From Caprimulgus europaeus (taxonomy: Eukaryota; Chordata; Aves; Caprimulgiformes; Caprimulgidae): 64,000 bases of DNA. Location: positions 30,960,515-31,024,514 of the forward strand of contig OU015528.1 in NCBI GenBank assembly GCA_907165065.1, in the 5' to 3' direction. The notes under the pieces are model-generated. The model saw only the letters and a program-made list of their open reading frames with translations. It was not told the origin of the DNA and made no database searches. Each line of letters opens with the position of its first letter. Positions within the stretch are counted from its first letter, which is position 1. The position numbers and the translations under genes are program-made. Positions 11,054 through 22,622 of this stretch are shown here, one piece after another.

Positions 11054-14000
11054 AAGTGGTATCTTTTGTCTGCTATTAATTCCAGCAAGGAGAGGGGGTT
11101 TATTAACTCTTGTCTGGTCAGGGATTCACAGCTCCTCATCAGTGCAGATGGCTGGACATAAACTGTAGGTTTTTTCCAGTTCTTACTTTTTGGTCAGGTC
11201 TCTTCTAAAGGAAAACCAAAAGAAAGTGCCGATTTGTGGCTTAACGTTATGCTGGCTGTTTGGGTGGTTTAGCGATAGGGGGCACTGGAGGAAATGCTTT
11301 CACAAACCAGTTATTTTTAGTGGTTTTGCGTGCCGAAGACAGAGCTCACTTTTTCTTTTTTAACATGGAAAGGCTTTTCTCCCCATTTGTTTAGGTTTTT
11401 AATGTTGCAAAGAGGCTAACAGAGCAAGTGGAAGTCTCAAAATACCAGCATGACACATAGTAGAACTGTGTAAATACTGTGGACCAATTTTTACTTTTTA
11501 AACAGAAATTCTTCTGTTACTTTCCATCACATTTGCAGTGCAGAAGGGCATGCAGCCATGTGTTCCCAAGCCAGGTGTTTACTGAATGTAAAATCTGATG
11601 CCTTTACTTCTGTCAAAGGTGGATTTCAAGTGCATTTTCTGAAGCCACCACAAGAGGAAAAGCAGATGTGGAGAGCTGGTGCACCCACGTTCCCATCTTC
11701 ATTCAAGCTCTGTTCCCTCAGAGGCTGGGAATTCAGCACGTGCTCTGGGCTACTGCGTTTTGTAGTTTCTGTAGGAAAACTTAATTTGATTTAAAGAAAA
11801 CCTTGGCTGCTGGGTCTGGTGGGTTAGGTTGGTGGTTAGAGTCCAAATGCCAGTGGGCAGATTTGTTAGAGGAAAGGGGCTCCTGTTTCACCATCACAGC
11901 CACTCTGCCACCACGTCACTGCCACAAGAGCATCTCCTCTCCGGCTGCTTGGTCCCATGGAGCAGGTGGGAAAAGGTGGAGAGAAGCAGCCAGCACTGGT
12001 GGTGGGCAGGTGTCCAGCTCTCTGCCTACTTCCAGGCCGGCTCCGGGAGCCGTGTGTGGCACAGCGTGAGGCTGCGAGCCGGCCACTGGCCAGGGGCTCA
12101 GACCTGTGCTCTTCCCCTGTGCCACTCAGCAGTTTGTAGAGGTACCTGATGACTACTGCAGTTCTACACAAATAACCATAAAAGGAATAACTACTAGTTC
12201 TGGGAGAAATGAAATCTAAATGAATTATTGCAAGTTGCTTTCCAGGGCAGGTCAAATCTAGGATTTGTCTACAGGGCACTTTTTTCTTTTTGTGGCATAG
12301 CTTTCTTGCAGTTTGTTAACATCCCAAACAGAGAATAAGATTTATGTCTTCTGTTCCAGAAAGGTAGGCCTTTTCCTGTTGAACTGAAGAAGAAATACAG
12401 CAGCTTTGCCGTACCTTGGGTTTGTCACTGCCACAGGTGGTCAGTAAAGCCTGTCGCTCTCCAGGTCCATCAGATTTTCACTGGTGTTTTTTCTCATGAG
12501 CCTGTATGTGATGGCTGCCTGGTTCACTGTGTCAGCAGTCCAAAAGCACTCTTAAGTCTGGTATGAAAGGACAGACAAGGTGATATAACATGATATCTAC
12601 CGAGTTTTGTCTCTAATCCCTTGCCTAAAGTTACCACACAGAGGAATTTGGCCTCCCCCACTCCTATCTGGTGTGGAGAGGTGGGAGCTGTAGGCTCTGT
12701 CTGCTGGCTGGAATGAGCAGTTGTCTCTCTGAGGTCTCATCTCTGGAAAGGTGCTAGTGGGAGCTGAGCACTTGGTCATTCCCTTCATGTTTGCTGCGAA
12801 GCGTGGGTATGATTTGCTACTCTTGGCATTAACAGGTTGAGTCTCACGAGGTCTCACCATTTTCATCTGTAGAGCACGTGAAAGTAAGAATTGTGATGCT
12901 ACAAAATGTTTAAAAAAAATGACTAAATTTTAAGGTTATCTTAAGGTTTTTGACAGAGTGTGACAGTGTCCCTAGCAGGAGACCTCAGAAAACTAGCCAG
13001 GTACATGGGGAGGAGAAGCTTACTTGATTGAGAAGCCCCTCTTTCTCAGTTTCATCATTTCATGCTTGGTCTCAAAGCTCAGGGCAGAAGGAATGTTATT
13101 GGCCTGATGAGCTTGTTTCTCAAGGTGTGCATTGCAATTCAGACCATTTTTTTGCAAGGTTGTAACAAGCAGAGTCAGCTTAAAGCCTGGAAATTAAACT
13201 AACTCAAGATTGCCATGGATGGATGTATATCAAGAGGGCGTAAAGAGGAAGGGGAGATGAGGCATGTCTTCTTCACACACAGGTAGTACTGTGTGGCAAT
13301 CCCGTGCCCAGTTGACTCCAGGAGAGCCCTTACAGGCAGGAGGAATTTCAGGCTGGGGAAGGAGGGCTCAGCCCTGTGCCCCCCAGCCTCACTCCCAGAA
13401 ACAGGCAGATCTAAGAGCTCCTGAAAGCAGGGTAGCCTGGTGTGGCCTCAGGAGGGGATGTGGCCTGGCTCTCCAGCTAGCTGCAATGGTGGAACAGATA
13501 AGGGAGTTTGTGAGTAGTAAGTACAATCTAAACTTGTATTTTCATGTCTAGTTTTCTTTTAAAAGTGTTTCCACTGTTGCAAATGTATGTTTTAACCCTT
13601 ACCTCGATTGGATGAGGTAAACGTTTTCAACCTTGTTTGCAAATAGATTTTGTGATTATTTCAGGGTGGTCTGGCAAACATTGGGCATTCTGTTTCCAGA
13701 GGAGTGGTGGCTGTAAACAAGACTGCACACAGAGCATTATTTGCCCAGAAGAAGTGTAGGAGTTTTCAGGATCATCAGCCTGTTTATAGGCTGGTTGTAT
13801 AGGATCCCAGGTTTGTGCAAGTCTCCTGTGACAAGTCTTAGCTGGAGCCTGCTGGCAAGTGCTGGAAGGAGGAAGACCTGAAACTGTTGTCATGTTGGTA
13901 AAAGTACAAATGAGCTTTACAAACAGATTAAGTTGACTTTAATTCTTTGATAGCTCTAGAGTAAATCAGTGGGATTTGTGTTCCTACATCACTTAGGGGC

Positions 14001-14419
14001 AGGTGCTCAGAGACATTTAAGCATCTGAGAACCTGGGTGGATATTAGTAGCTGAAGATAGGCATTAACCCTTCCTCATGCATAGTTTTCACAGTCACTGG
14101 CATGAAGAGTGGATAATCCTCCTTCAGTGGTCAAGCACCTTCTCTGTGTGGCTGCCAGCAAGCTTACCTGGTGTAAGCCAAGTGCTAGCCAAGTGAAACC
14201 ACCACACCTGGTTAACTAGTGGTCTCTCGAAGATGTTTCATCCATGCAAGCTCCTACATCCCAGTTTTTCAGCGTGCAGCTAGATGGCAATGTCTCCTTC
14301 CACTCTTCTCGTAGGCTGGTGAGCTGCCCCAGCACGGCATGTCAGTCCTGGTGAGCTTGTCTCGCTAACCCCCTGGCTAAGGATGACCATGTCCACAGAA
14401 TGCATGTGTCTTGGTGTTT
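11054..14419. other. Non-coding stretch with one moderately GC-rich patch
   Basis: Unique sequence. The patch at about 11900-12110 is richer in G+C and CpG (GGCCGGCTCCGGGAGCCG near 12030) and opens several overlapping frames on both strands. I looked there for the missing C1 zinc ligands and did not find the His-X12-Cys-X2-Cys pattern. No other feature is supported. Confidence 0.4.
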
Positions 14420-15860
14420 ACCAGTTATCTTGCTAACTGGGGAGGTACCAGAAGACTAGAGGCTTGCCAATGTGATGCCCATCTACAAGAAGGGCCGGAA
14501 GGAGGATCCAGGGAACTACAGACCTGTCAGCCTGACCTCCATACCAGGGAAGATCATGGAGCGGTTCATCTTGAGTGCGCTCACGTGGCATATGCAGAAC
14601 AACCAGGAGATCAGGCCCAGCCAGCATGGGCTCATGAAAGTCAGGTCCTGCTTGACAAACCTGATCTTCTACAATCAGGTGACCTGCCTCATGGATGAGG
14701 GTAAGGCTGTGGTTGTTGTCTACCTGGACTTTAGCAAGGCCTTTGACACTGTCTCCCATGGCATTCTAGAGAAGCTGGCAGCTCAAGGCTTAGACAGGTG
14801 TCCTCTTCACTGGGTAAAAAACTGGCTGGATGGCCAAGCCCAGAATTGTGGTGAATGGAGCTAAATCCAGTTGGTGCCCAGTCACAAGTGGTGTTCCCTA
14901 GGGCTCAGTTTTGGGGCCAGCTCTGTTTAATATCTTTATCAGTGATCTGGATGAGGGAATCGAGTGCACCCTCAGTAAGTTTGCAGATGACACCAAGCTG
15001 GGCAGGAGTGTTGACCTGCTTGAGGGTAGGAAGGCTCTGCAGAGGGATCTGGACAGGCTGGATCGATGGGCCAAGGCCAATTGCATGAGGTTTAACAAGG
15101 CCAAGTGCCAGGTCCTACACTTGGGTCACAACAACCCCATGCAACATCACAGGCTTGGGGAGGAGTGGCTGGAAAGCTGCCTGGCAGAAAAGGACCTGGG
15201 GGTGTTGGTCAACAGCCGGCTGAACATGAGCCAGCAGTGTGCTCAGGTGGCCAAGAAGGCCAAGAGCATCCTGGCCTGTATCAGAAACAGTGTGGGCAGC
15301 AGGAGTGGAGAAGGGATCGTCCCCCTGTACTGGGCACTGGTGAGGCTGCACCTCAAGTGCTGTGTTCAGTTTTGGGCCCCTCACTACAAGAAGGACATTG
15401 AGGTGCTGGAGTGTGTCCAGAGAAGGGCAACGAAGCTGGTGAAGGGACTGGAGAACAAATGTTATGAGGAGCAGGTGAGGGAATTGGGGTTGTTTAGTCT
15501 GTAGAAAAGGAGGCTGAGAGGAGACCTTATTGCTCCCTACAGCTACCTGAAAGGAGGGTGTAGTGAGGTGAGTGTTGGTCTCCCAAATAACAAGTGATAG
15601 GACAAGAGGGAATGGCCTATAGTTGCACCAGAGGAGGCTTAGGTTGGATATTAGGAAAAAATTCTTCACTGAAAGGGTTGTCAAGTATTGGAACAGGCTG
15701 CTCAGGGAAGTGGTGGAGTCACCATCTCTGGAGATATTTAAAGGACGTGTAGATGTGGTACTTGGGGACATCGTTTAGTGGTGAACTTGGTAATGCTAGG
15801 TTTAGGGTTGGACTAGATCATAGTGGTCTTTTCCAACCAAACTATTCTGTGTTTCTATGA
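14420..15860 (+). mobile_element. CR1 LINE, longest copy in the window (RT domain and 3' UTR)
   Basis: The element enters ORF2 upstream of the RT fingers (CTGGGGAGGTACCAGAAGAC). It passes through finger and palm motifs and the C-terminal region, and ends in the 3' UTR and tail GACTAGATCATAGTGGTC...ACTATTCTGTGTTTCTATGA. It is 5' truncated and the coding part is broken. It belongs to the same subfamily as the minus-strand copy at 4306-5242. The left boundary is uncertain because the first 20-30 bases are diverged. Confidence 0.95.
14472..15504 (+). pseudogene. CR1 ORF2 remnant: reverse transcriptase, frameshifted
   Basis: The first frame (14472-14864) carries the RT finger signature (KKGRKEDPGNYRPVSLTSI) and palm motif A, YLDFSKAFDTVSHGIL, with its catalytic Asp at about 14727. 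It then runs into a stop (EWS*). Reading resumes in another frame from about 14911 with [12 protein letters not shown] and motif C, FADDTK (14980-14991), and continues to a premature TAG at 15502-15504 inside the LFSLEKRR block. There is thus at least one frameshift between about 14830 and 14915 plus one nonsense change. Full-length CR1 ORF2 would also include an upstream endonuclease, which is absent. Confidence 0.92.
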
Positions 15861-18800
15861 AACCCTCTGGCACAAACCAGGTAAAGATAAGCTCATACAA
15901 AAATAAGTATTTAAAAGCTCTAAAATAGACTACGGGATTGTAAAGTTTTATAGAGGTACCCGCAGCAGCAACTGAAAAAACTCTCGTTTAGGCTGTTAAA
16001 TCTACGACGGCTCTCATTCCATCCTATTTTGCAGTTGGGAAGCTGAATTTATTCATTAACCAATTATTTACTATCTAGTGCCTGTGATCAGAGATGTGGT
16101 CCCTGTGTTCCCAGGTAGCAGGGACATTAGACAGTCCCAGGCTCATGGAAGTTGCTGATTTTTATACCTCATCTTCTCCTTTGGGCCTTCTTGGCATTCT
16201 CAGTCTCTGATTCACTCAAGAAAGAGCTTTCTCATCTTCTTACCAAAAGGCTGATCACTCCCTCCTGCTTTGCAAATATAATGTCCTCTGGATGTGGCAA
16301 AGCCAGGTTGTTGCCTGCCTGGATGATAGATAAACTGTTATCTAAAAACTCTTTATCTTAAGCTGGTGAGTAATGTAGCTTTTTTTTTTGTGCAATACCC
16401 AAAGTCTAGCTTGGTAAGACATTTTGCAGACAAAAACCCAGTGGGCTTTTGGGTTGGGTCCTGGGCTATTCTCTCAGAGTTAAAGCACCTGCCTTCTGCT
16501 GAGGTCCAAATATATGCAAATTATTATTTTACAGGTCTGTGCCATAGGCACTCTGGCTAATTTTATCTCAAGCACCATAAGTAGCTCCTAATAGAGCCTG
16601 ATACAGGAGTTTGTCCTGTTCCCAGGCCAGAATTCCTGACCCTGAGTCTGGGGCTGTGGCTGTTACAGATGGGGTTGCAAGCCTGGCAGAGATTTAGTTT
16701 TATCTGGTGTGTATGTAAAGGTTTGGGGTTGCACAACACTAGGATGCAGGGTTGAAAAAAGTACCATTCAGAAAGAGATGATTTTAAGTATAGAGATCTT
16801 TGAAAAAGTCACCATCATTCAAAGGCGCAAAAACTTGCAGAGGTGCCCTTTTTGGGATTGTGGGATGGGAACCAAACTTCTGAAGAGGAGCCTTGAAATT
16901 TTGATTCTCTAGTCAGGATCCAGAGTAATTCTTATTTCTGTTGATCTGAAGTCAGAAAGATAAAAGTAAAACAACAGTCTCGAATAGGAATTTGCAGAAA
17001 TATTATTTCCAAATAGTTATTTAAACTTGGAAGTAACTTTTGTGTCCTATGTAACCATATAACTTTTTCTCCTCCTAGAAACCAATTGAATTGAGCATGT
17101 TTTAAAGTACCATGTCTGCATTTGATTTATATTGTAATATAAAATCTATTCCTGTACCCAGTACATCCATTTTCATCAAGGACAATATTGGTACAGTCAA
17201 TAACTGGTCTCATTTTAGTTTTTCAGTATGACTTTATCTGTTCAAAATTATTCTGTTCACTAAATCAATATTAAACATAAAGAGTAGTGTATAATTTGAT
17301 GTCTTTTCATGGACTAATATTAACAAAGATGCAGTTAAAGTCACTAATAGATCATGGTTTAACTGTTCTTTATAAACCACCTATCTGTAATTATATTCCT
17401 TTGATTTTTAACGTCTGTTTTTTTTGTAAGAAATAACTTTGTATAGACTATTATTTAGCTAGTAAAATGTGTGAATATATTAGATGTAGTGACAGATGAG
17501 CATTTGAGAGGCTTTTGCTTGTTTTTTACTAATTGAAGATTGTAATCCAAATTATATTTGCTTGCTGTGTAAAAACAGAAGATGAGGATTTTAGCAAAAC
17601 TGAAGAAAAACCATGCATTTATACAGTGAATCCTTTTCTATCAGCTGACCTCCTTCCACTTTCGTTTACTTCTTTTGCATTCCTGTTTGAAGCATCATGG
17701 ATTTCTGTGCTCTCTTCTCTGCTTTACAAGTCTGCCATCCTTTTGATAAGATGCTACGAATGCTAATAATCCTTGAAGTTTGGTGTAGTAATTCTCTAAC
17801 TGTGAACATCATTCAGCACCCTTAAAAATCACCTATGAAATATGCTTACAATTAATTTTGTTTTAATCTCAGACTGATGTTAAGTGAGACAAATAAACAA
17901 ATAATCAGAATAAAAAGGAATTGCATAGAGGTAAAACTGATGTTACAGCAGATTCCACCCCCTAGCTGTGCTTAACACATTCTGAAGGCTGTTTATCCAA
18001 GCAGGTTTCTCGTTGCATTGCAGCTTCTAGTGAGACTGCCAAAAAAGATCTTGGTAGCAACTTTAGCATGAAACTAGAATGTAGACATCTAAGCATTAGC
18101 AAAAAGGGGACCAACACAAGATATATTACCTACAAATCCAAATGTGAGTTGTTGATATCAATGTATTGGAGAAATACAATGTAGTTCTGCCTTGCAGGAG
18201 AAATACTGCTGAACTTTATTCTCCTTTCTTTTGTGACCTGCTAGCTGAAAATGGATTAAGAATTAAAACATTAAGCACCTTACGTAGTTGGAATATTTTT
18301 CCAAGAAGCTTTACAGGCATACTTTCCATAGAACAAGCACAGCAGTAACCTCTCTTCTGATTGCTGGGAACGAAGCCACAGGCTCTCAGGTAAAGATCAT
18401 TTTACTTGCTAACTTCCTAACACACACAGTAGCAGGACTAAGGTTGTATACCTTCCTCATGCTTTCTAATAAAGACTTCTCCAACCTTACTGCAGTTGAT
18501 AAATAATGCAAACATAATACAAATCTGGCTTTGAACTTCCCATGTGCCTCAGTTGCTCAGGCTCATCATACATTTTCCATTTGTAAGTTAAATGTGTCTG
18601 GGCCGTCACAGAAATGAACACACACATTTCCTAGGCAGGGAAATAGAGAGGAATAGAGGATAGAGAGACTTTGCTGTTGAGCCTGTGCCTGATTCAGTAA
18701 TGCTCAACTAGGGTCTGATGTTGAAGCATCTGTTGGGTTGCCAGCCTGTTCACTTGCCCGCTTTCTGCTGCACCGCCCGCCTGGGAGCAAACCAGTTATG

Positions 18801-21800
18801 GAAACAGGTATTAAGAAGCTATCACACAAAATCAAGTTTTGGGTGAAGAAAACCCAAACATCAGGTAGGGACTGTCCACATAAAATTGATGTGCTGAAGT
18901 CTTACAGTTCGCCTTTGTGAATGTGGGACAGGAGTAATCTTGATTTCATGTAATTTAAAAATTTGCTAAGTTTTTTTTATTACTCTGGTCAAGCTATTGT
19001 TGCAATAGAATAATAAATAATAAAGTGTTACGTTCTGTCTCAGTAGCTGTTAATGAAACTTTTAAAGGATATTTGTATGCTTAATAAATATATACTTTGC
19101 ATTTCCTAATGATGCAGGACAGTTATGCATATTCAGTGTGCATTGATGCATCACTTTCATAAATAACTTCAGTGTACAGGACAGTCTGAGCATTAGTAAA
19201 ATAAACCTGTTAGCTTTTCTAAATGTCAATGAATGCTTTTATCAACTGTACCCAGTTAAAGTCCCCAGATCTTTAATTCAAAGGACAGCATTAATTTCAG
19301 ACCATATCAGGGAAGAGCACCTGGTTCTGATTGCTTTCCAAGCAAATGTAATATGGCAATCCACAATCTGATGACCAAAACAGTCTTTCCAGAATAATAG
19401 CTACTCATGTCAATTTTGGGAGTGGTCTAGTAAAGGATTACTAGAAAAAGATATTATTTCTAGTTTGATGCTACCTGCACTTTTGTGAATCATTGCATGC
19501 CATGAATGGAATAAAATAATGTGTTTAAAGCTAAAACACATAGGAAAAAAGGTTTAAGTATTACTGTTCTAGAAGAAAAATAATCCTTTTTTCTTGTCCT
19601 GTTCATTAAACTTATAAACAATATGTTAACATCTGGTTTATTATTGAAAGAGTTTCAGAGATTAAGCTTTTACATTTTTTGCAATTATGTCTATAACAGC
19701 CAGGTGGAAATTATGGGCTTGTCTTACAAATGACATTATGGACTCCAAATTAAAATGAATATAAATGACAAACAAAATAGCATTGAGAGATAATGTTTCC
19801 TAACTTAATTAGTAATCCTGTTTCAGAGCACTGGTTAGCTAACAGTTTTTTTCCTAATATTATTTGTGAAAATGCATCTTTAGAATTGGCGCGTGCTCAG
19901 TGTATATGTTTGTGTAATCATAGAAAGTTGGGGAATTAGTGAAGTCTGTTTCCCTGCAGGTTTGTGCCCCATTGCTGGAGAATGGTGTAACAGCTGAGTT
20001 TTGTCTGCCATGCCCTAAGTGTGGGTATTAGTTTGGGTCTCGCTCCTTTACCCAGGAGATAATTTTCATCAAACTCATATGAACTTAATTAGCTTTTAGA
20101 ATGTTTGTGGTTGAAAATGGTCAGCTCTCCTGGAATTGCAGGGGCAGAATAGAAAGGTAGCCATACCGTGTGATCTCATTTTTTTCTTAAGAAGAAGATA
20201 ACTTGCAAAGCAAAGAACTCAGAAATTAAGAAAAATAAGAAGTATGCAAGTATTAATTTCATTTTACTTTGTTTTGTGTCAGCATTATAATGTAATTTTT
20301 AATTAAGTGCTCCCATCCCAGTTTTCCCATGGAGCTGCCCTGCTCCTTCACCCGATGAACAACAGCTCTGAAGTTTATTTAATCCTCTTGGGTATGGGTG
20401 AGGCTTTTCAACTGTGTCTTACAGAATCCCTTCCCAAACACAAAATTACTCTCTTCTCAAGAGCTCCACAAATGCAAGTGTCCTTTGTCCTCCAGAACTC
20501 CTCCATGAGGTGCATGAGCCATCTGAAAAATAATCCCAGCTGCATAAGCATAAAACAGAGCCCTGTGAAAACCTCATTTGGTTTAAAAGCACAGTTCTCC
20601 CTGACTTCGTTTGCAGTTGTGAATGCTCCATGTTTCCTGCGATCAGATGAAGTAGCTCAAATGTGGCACCCAGGAGAAATCGGGCAGCAACTAGGGAAAG
20701 TCTGGCATGGCTTGCCAGCATCACACAAGGGTGCAGGGACAGCTATCATTTCTCCTGGGCACCACACAGTTGCCTTAACCATCCTTTTTTCCCCCTGTAG
20801 TCTTCTGCCTATTTTGCTTCATGTTTTCCAAATTCTGCACTAAATACAGTGATGGTTTTAGAGAGTTAGAGCCTTTTTCCAGTGTTTTGATTTATACTGC
20901 AACAAGTTCTTTCTTGCCCTGTAATTAGCTGGAGGCTATTTGCTGATATCCCAAGAGGAGCGTGACTTGAGACATATTATAGTGATATAGTCAGTCTGGT
21001 TTAAGATCACAAACATCCTAGTTATCTGATCCAAAGTGCTGATCCAGGATGGACTCACTCTGCTGGGTCACTGGTGTTGGAAAATTTTGATTTTGTGCCA
21101 AATAAAATATATTTAATCTTGCCTTAATGCAAGTATAGCATAAATTCTGTACCAGGCACAGAAATGTGATTGCATGTTTACACCTTGTTCACTTTATAAT
21201 TTTTACTTCTGGATGATCTGCTGGCACAGGGATCTCACATTAAAGATCCAGTCCGTAGCCAAGAGGAGCAGCGTTGCAGGGAACACCCTGCTGCCTTGCC
21301 CTAGAACACCACTGATGAGTGTAGACTGGAAATTGGAACCTTCAAGAATTTATTCTTCAGGAACTGTGGTGGGAATCTAATCAAACATGAGGGAAACTGA
21401 GATTTCTGAGAGGCTGATAAGGGAACAAAAAAAAGCCCATATAGAATTCAGCTTTTGCTATAAACCTTTAGAATAAAGCTTTGTAACAAAAAATATTTTA
21501 AAGTGTAGTTTAGTTAGGGAAAATTAAAGCATTTCCTCCAAAAGTCATTCTCGGAAATAGCTGAATTGTTTTAGCCGAAATGTTCTAAAACAACAGCATG
21601 ATGTTCCTCAGCATGGAAACTTGAAGTACAAGTGGTTGCTCTTTTGATAAAATTAGGAACAATTTAAAACCTAAAAATAGAAAGTGACATTCAGTGCTAG
21701 ACAAAGGTGGTATCATGAACTCTGCCCAATTTACATAGAAAAACAGCAAACACAACAAGGCTTCAGAGCAAGTACAGATTGTTTTTCCAAATACTGTTAA

Positions 21801-22337
21801 AGTTATTCTCTCTTTGAGATTAGAGGCCATGTGAATAATCTGATTTCTTATTAGAGATGGGGCCATCTGCCTGTGTAATCATGAATTTATGTTTCTAATG
21901 GCCATCTTAGTTGACTTTGCTAGCCAGCAAGTGAAATTTCTGAATTGTTCCTGAAGGCAACTTTGTGATTTACCAGGTTAATTATGGCTTCAGATAAGCT
22001 TTTCATTCTATTTTCAATATTCATGTGCATATTCTTAAGAGAACCTAGAGCTTAAAACACGTAAAGCCATATAGCAGTGATTGTAGGTGGGTAGAATTTT
22101 TTGTTTGTTAATCACAAATGTTGTGTCTTTTCTGAGAAGACTCCTTTCATGCTTACAACAACTAGTACCTAATCTGTGGCAGAGCCTTTTGCAAAAACAT
22201 CTCACTGAGGCAGCCCTGATCTAACTAGCAAACTGCATCACTGCAGCTGTGTCAGTGTGACACTGGGAGGTGTGCTGCACTGTCACCTTCACTCCAGTGA
22301 ATTTACATCTCCAATAATATGTGACTATTCTTATCTT
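15861..22337. other. AT-rich, repeat-poor non-coding stretch
   Basis: About 6.5 kb with no CR1, no LTR and no microsatellite of note. AT content is especially high from 17 to 20 kb. Open frames such as 20307-20843 (178 codons, +) show no domain, no splice logic and no start context that would support a gene. Conservation cannot be judged from one sequence. Confidence 0.4.
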
Positions 22338-22430
22338 TACGTACTGAATGGGGAGATTCAGTCAAGAGGTGGTAGTTTCTCTGAGGTCACGTAACAAATA
22401 GGATGTGTCTTGCTCCTAGGTTCTGCCTGC
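22338..22430 (-). mobile_element. Possible MIR SINE fragment (antisense)
   Basis: Read on the + strand, CTGAATGGGGAGATTCAG...TCTCTGAGGTCACGTAACAAATAGGATG...TAGGTTCTGCC follows the order of the complement of MIR (the ctgaggtcac...agctagtaagtgg...ggattcgaacc block). The match is weak and gapped. If correct, it lies about 70 bases before the C1-exon splice acceptor. Confidence 0.35.
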
Positions 22431-22497
22431 ATCAACTTCATTTCTAAACACCACTTCTATTACTTTTTTTTTGTTGGTGCCTGTGTGCATGTTTCAG

Positions 22498-22622
22498 ATT
22501 GCAAGTACACCTGCCATGCTCACTGCCGAGATCTGGTGCACCTGGGCTGCCGGCGGAATGGAAAATTAATGGACTGCCTCGCTCCACATGACACCTTAGA
22601 TCCATCTTACAACAACGGTCAG
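22498..22622 (+). CDS. RASSF3: RASSF3 long-form exon encoding the C-terminal half of a C1 domain
   Basis: The 125-base exon follows an acceptor (TTTCAG at 22492-22497) and ends at CAG|GTAATA. Its first two bases complete a codon, then 41 codons follow without a stop, ending in phase 0. The peptide starts CKYTCHAHCRDLVHLGC, which fits the second half of a C1 zinc finger: C-X4-H-X2-C-X7-C. The closest match I know is RASSF1A (CKFTCHYRCRALVCLDC), where the split codon just before is His; RASSF5 long form is similar. The C1 domain binds zinc and, in RASSF1 and RASSF5, contributes to Ras, membrane or death-receptor interactions. Strand, phase and position 23 kb upstream of the RASSF3 short-form exon point to an alternative 5' exon of the same gene. 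The 24 residues after the last Cys are a poorly conserved linker. The preceding exon, with the first His and Cys ligands, was not found. Confidence 0.75.

Noticed and set aside
11803-12279. Overlapping frames on both strands in a GC-rich patch, considered as the missing C1 first-half exon
   Set aside because: No His-X12-Cys-X2-Cys pattern and no donor in the required phase was found.
20307-20843. 178-codon + strand open frame
   Set aside because: No recognisable domain, and a competing open frame on the opposite strand at 20446-20724; not supported as a gene.
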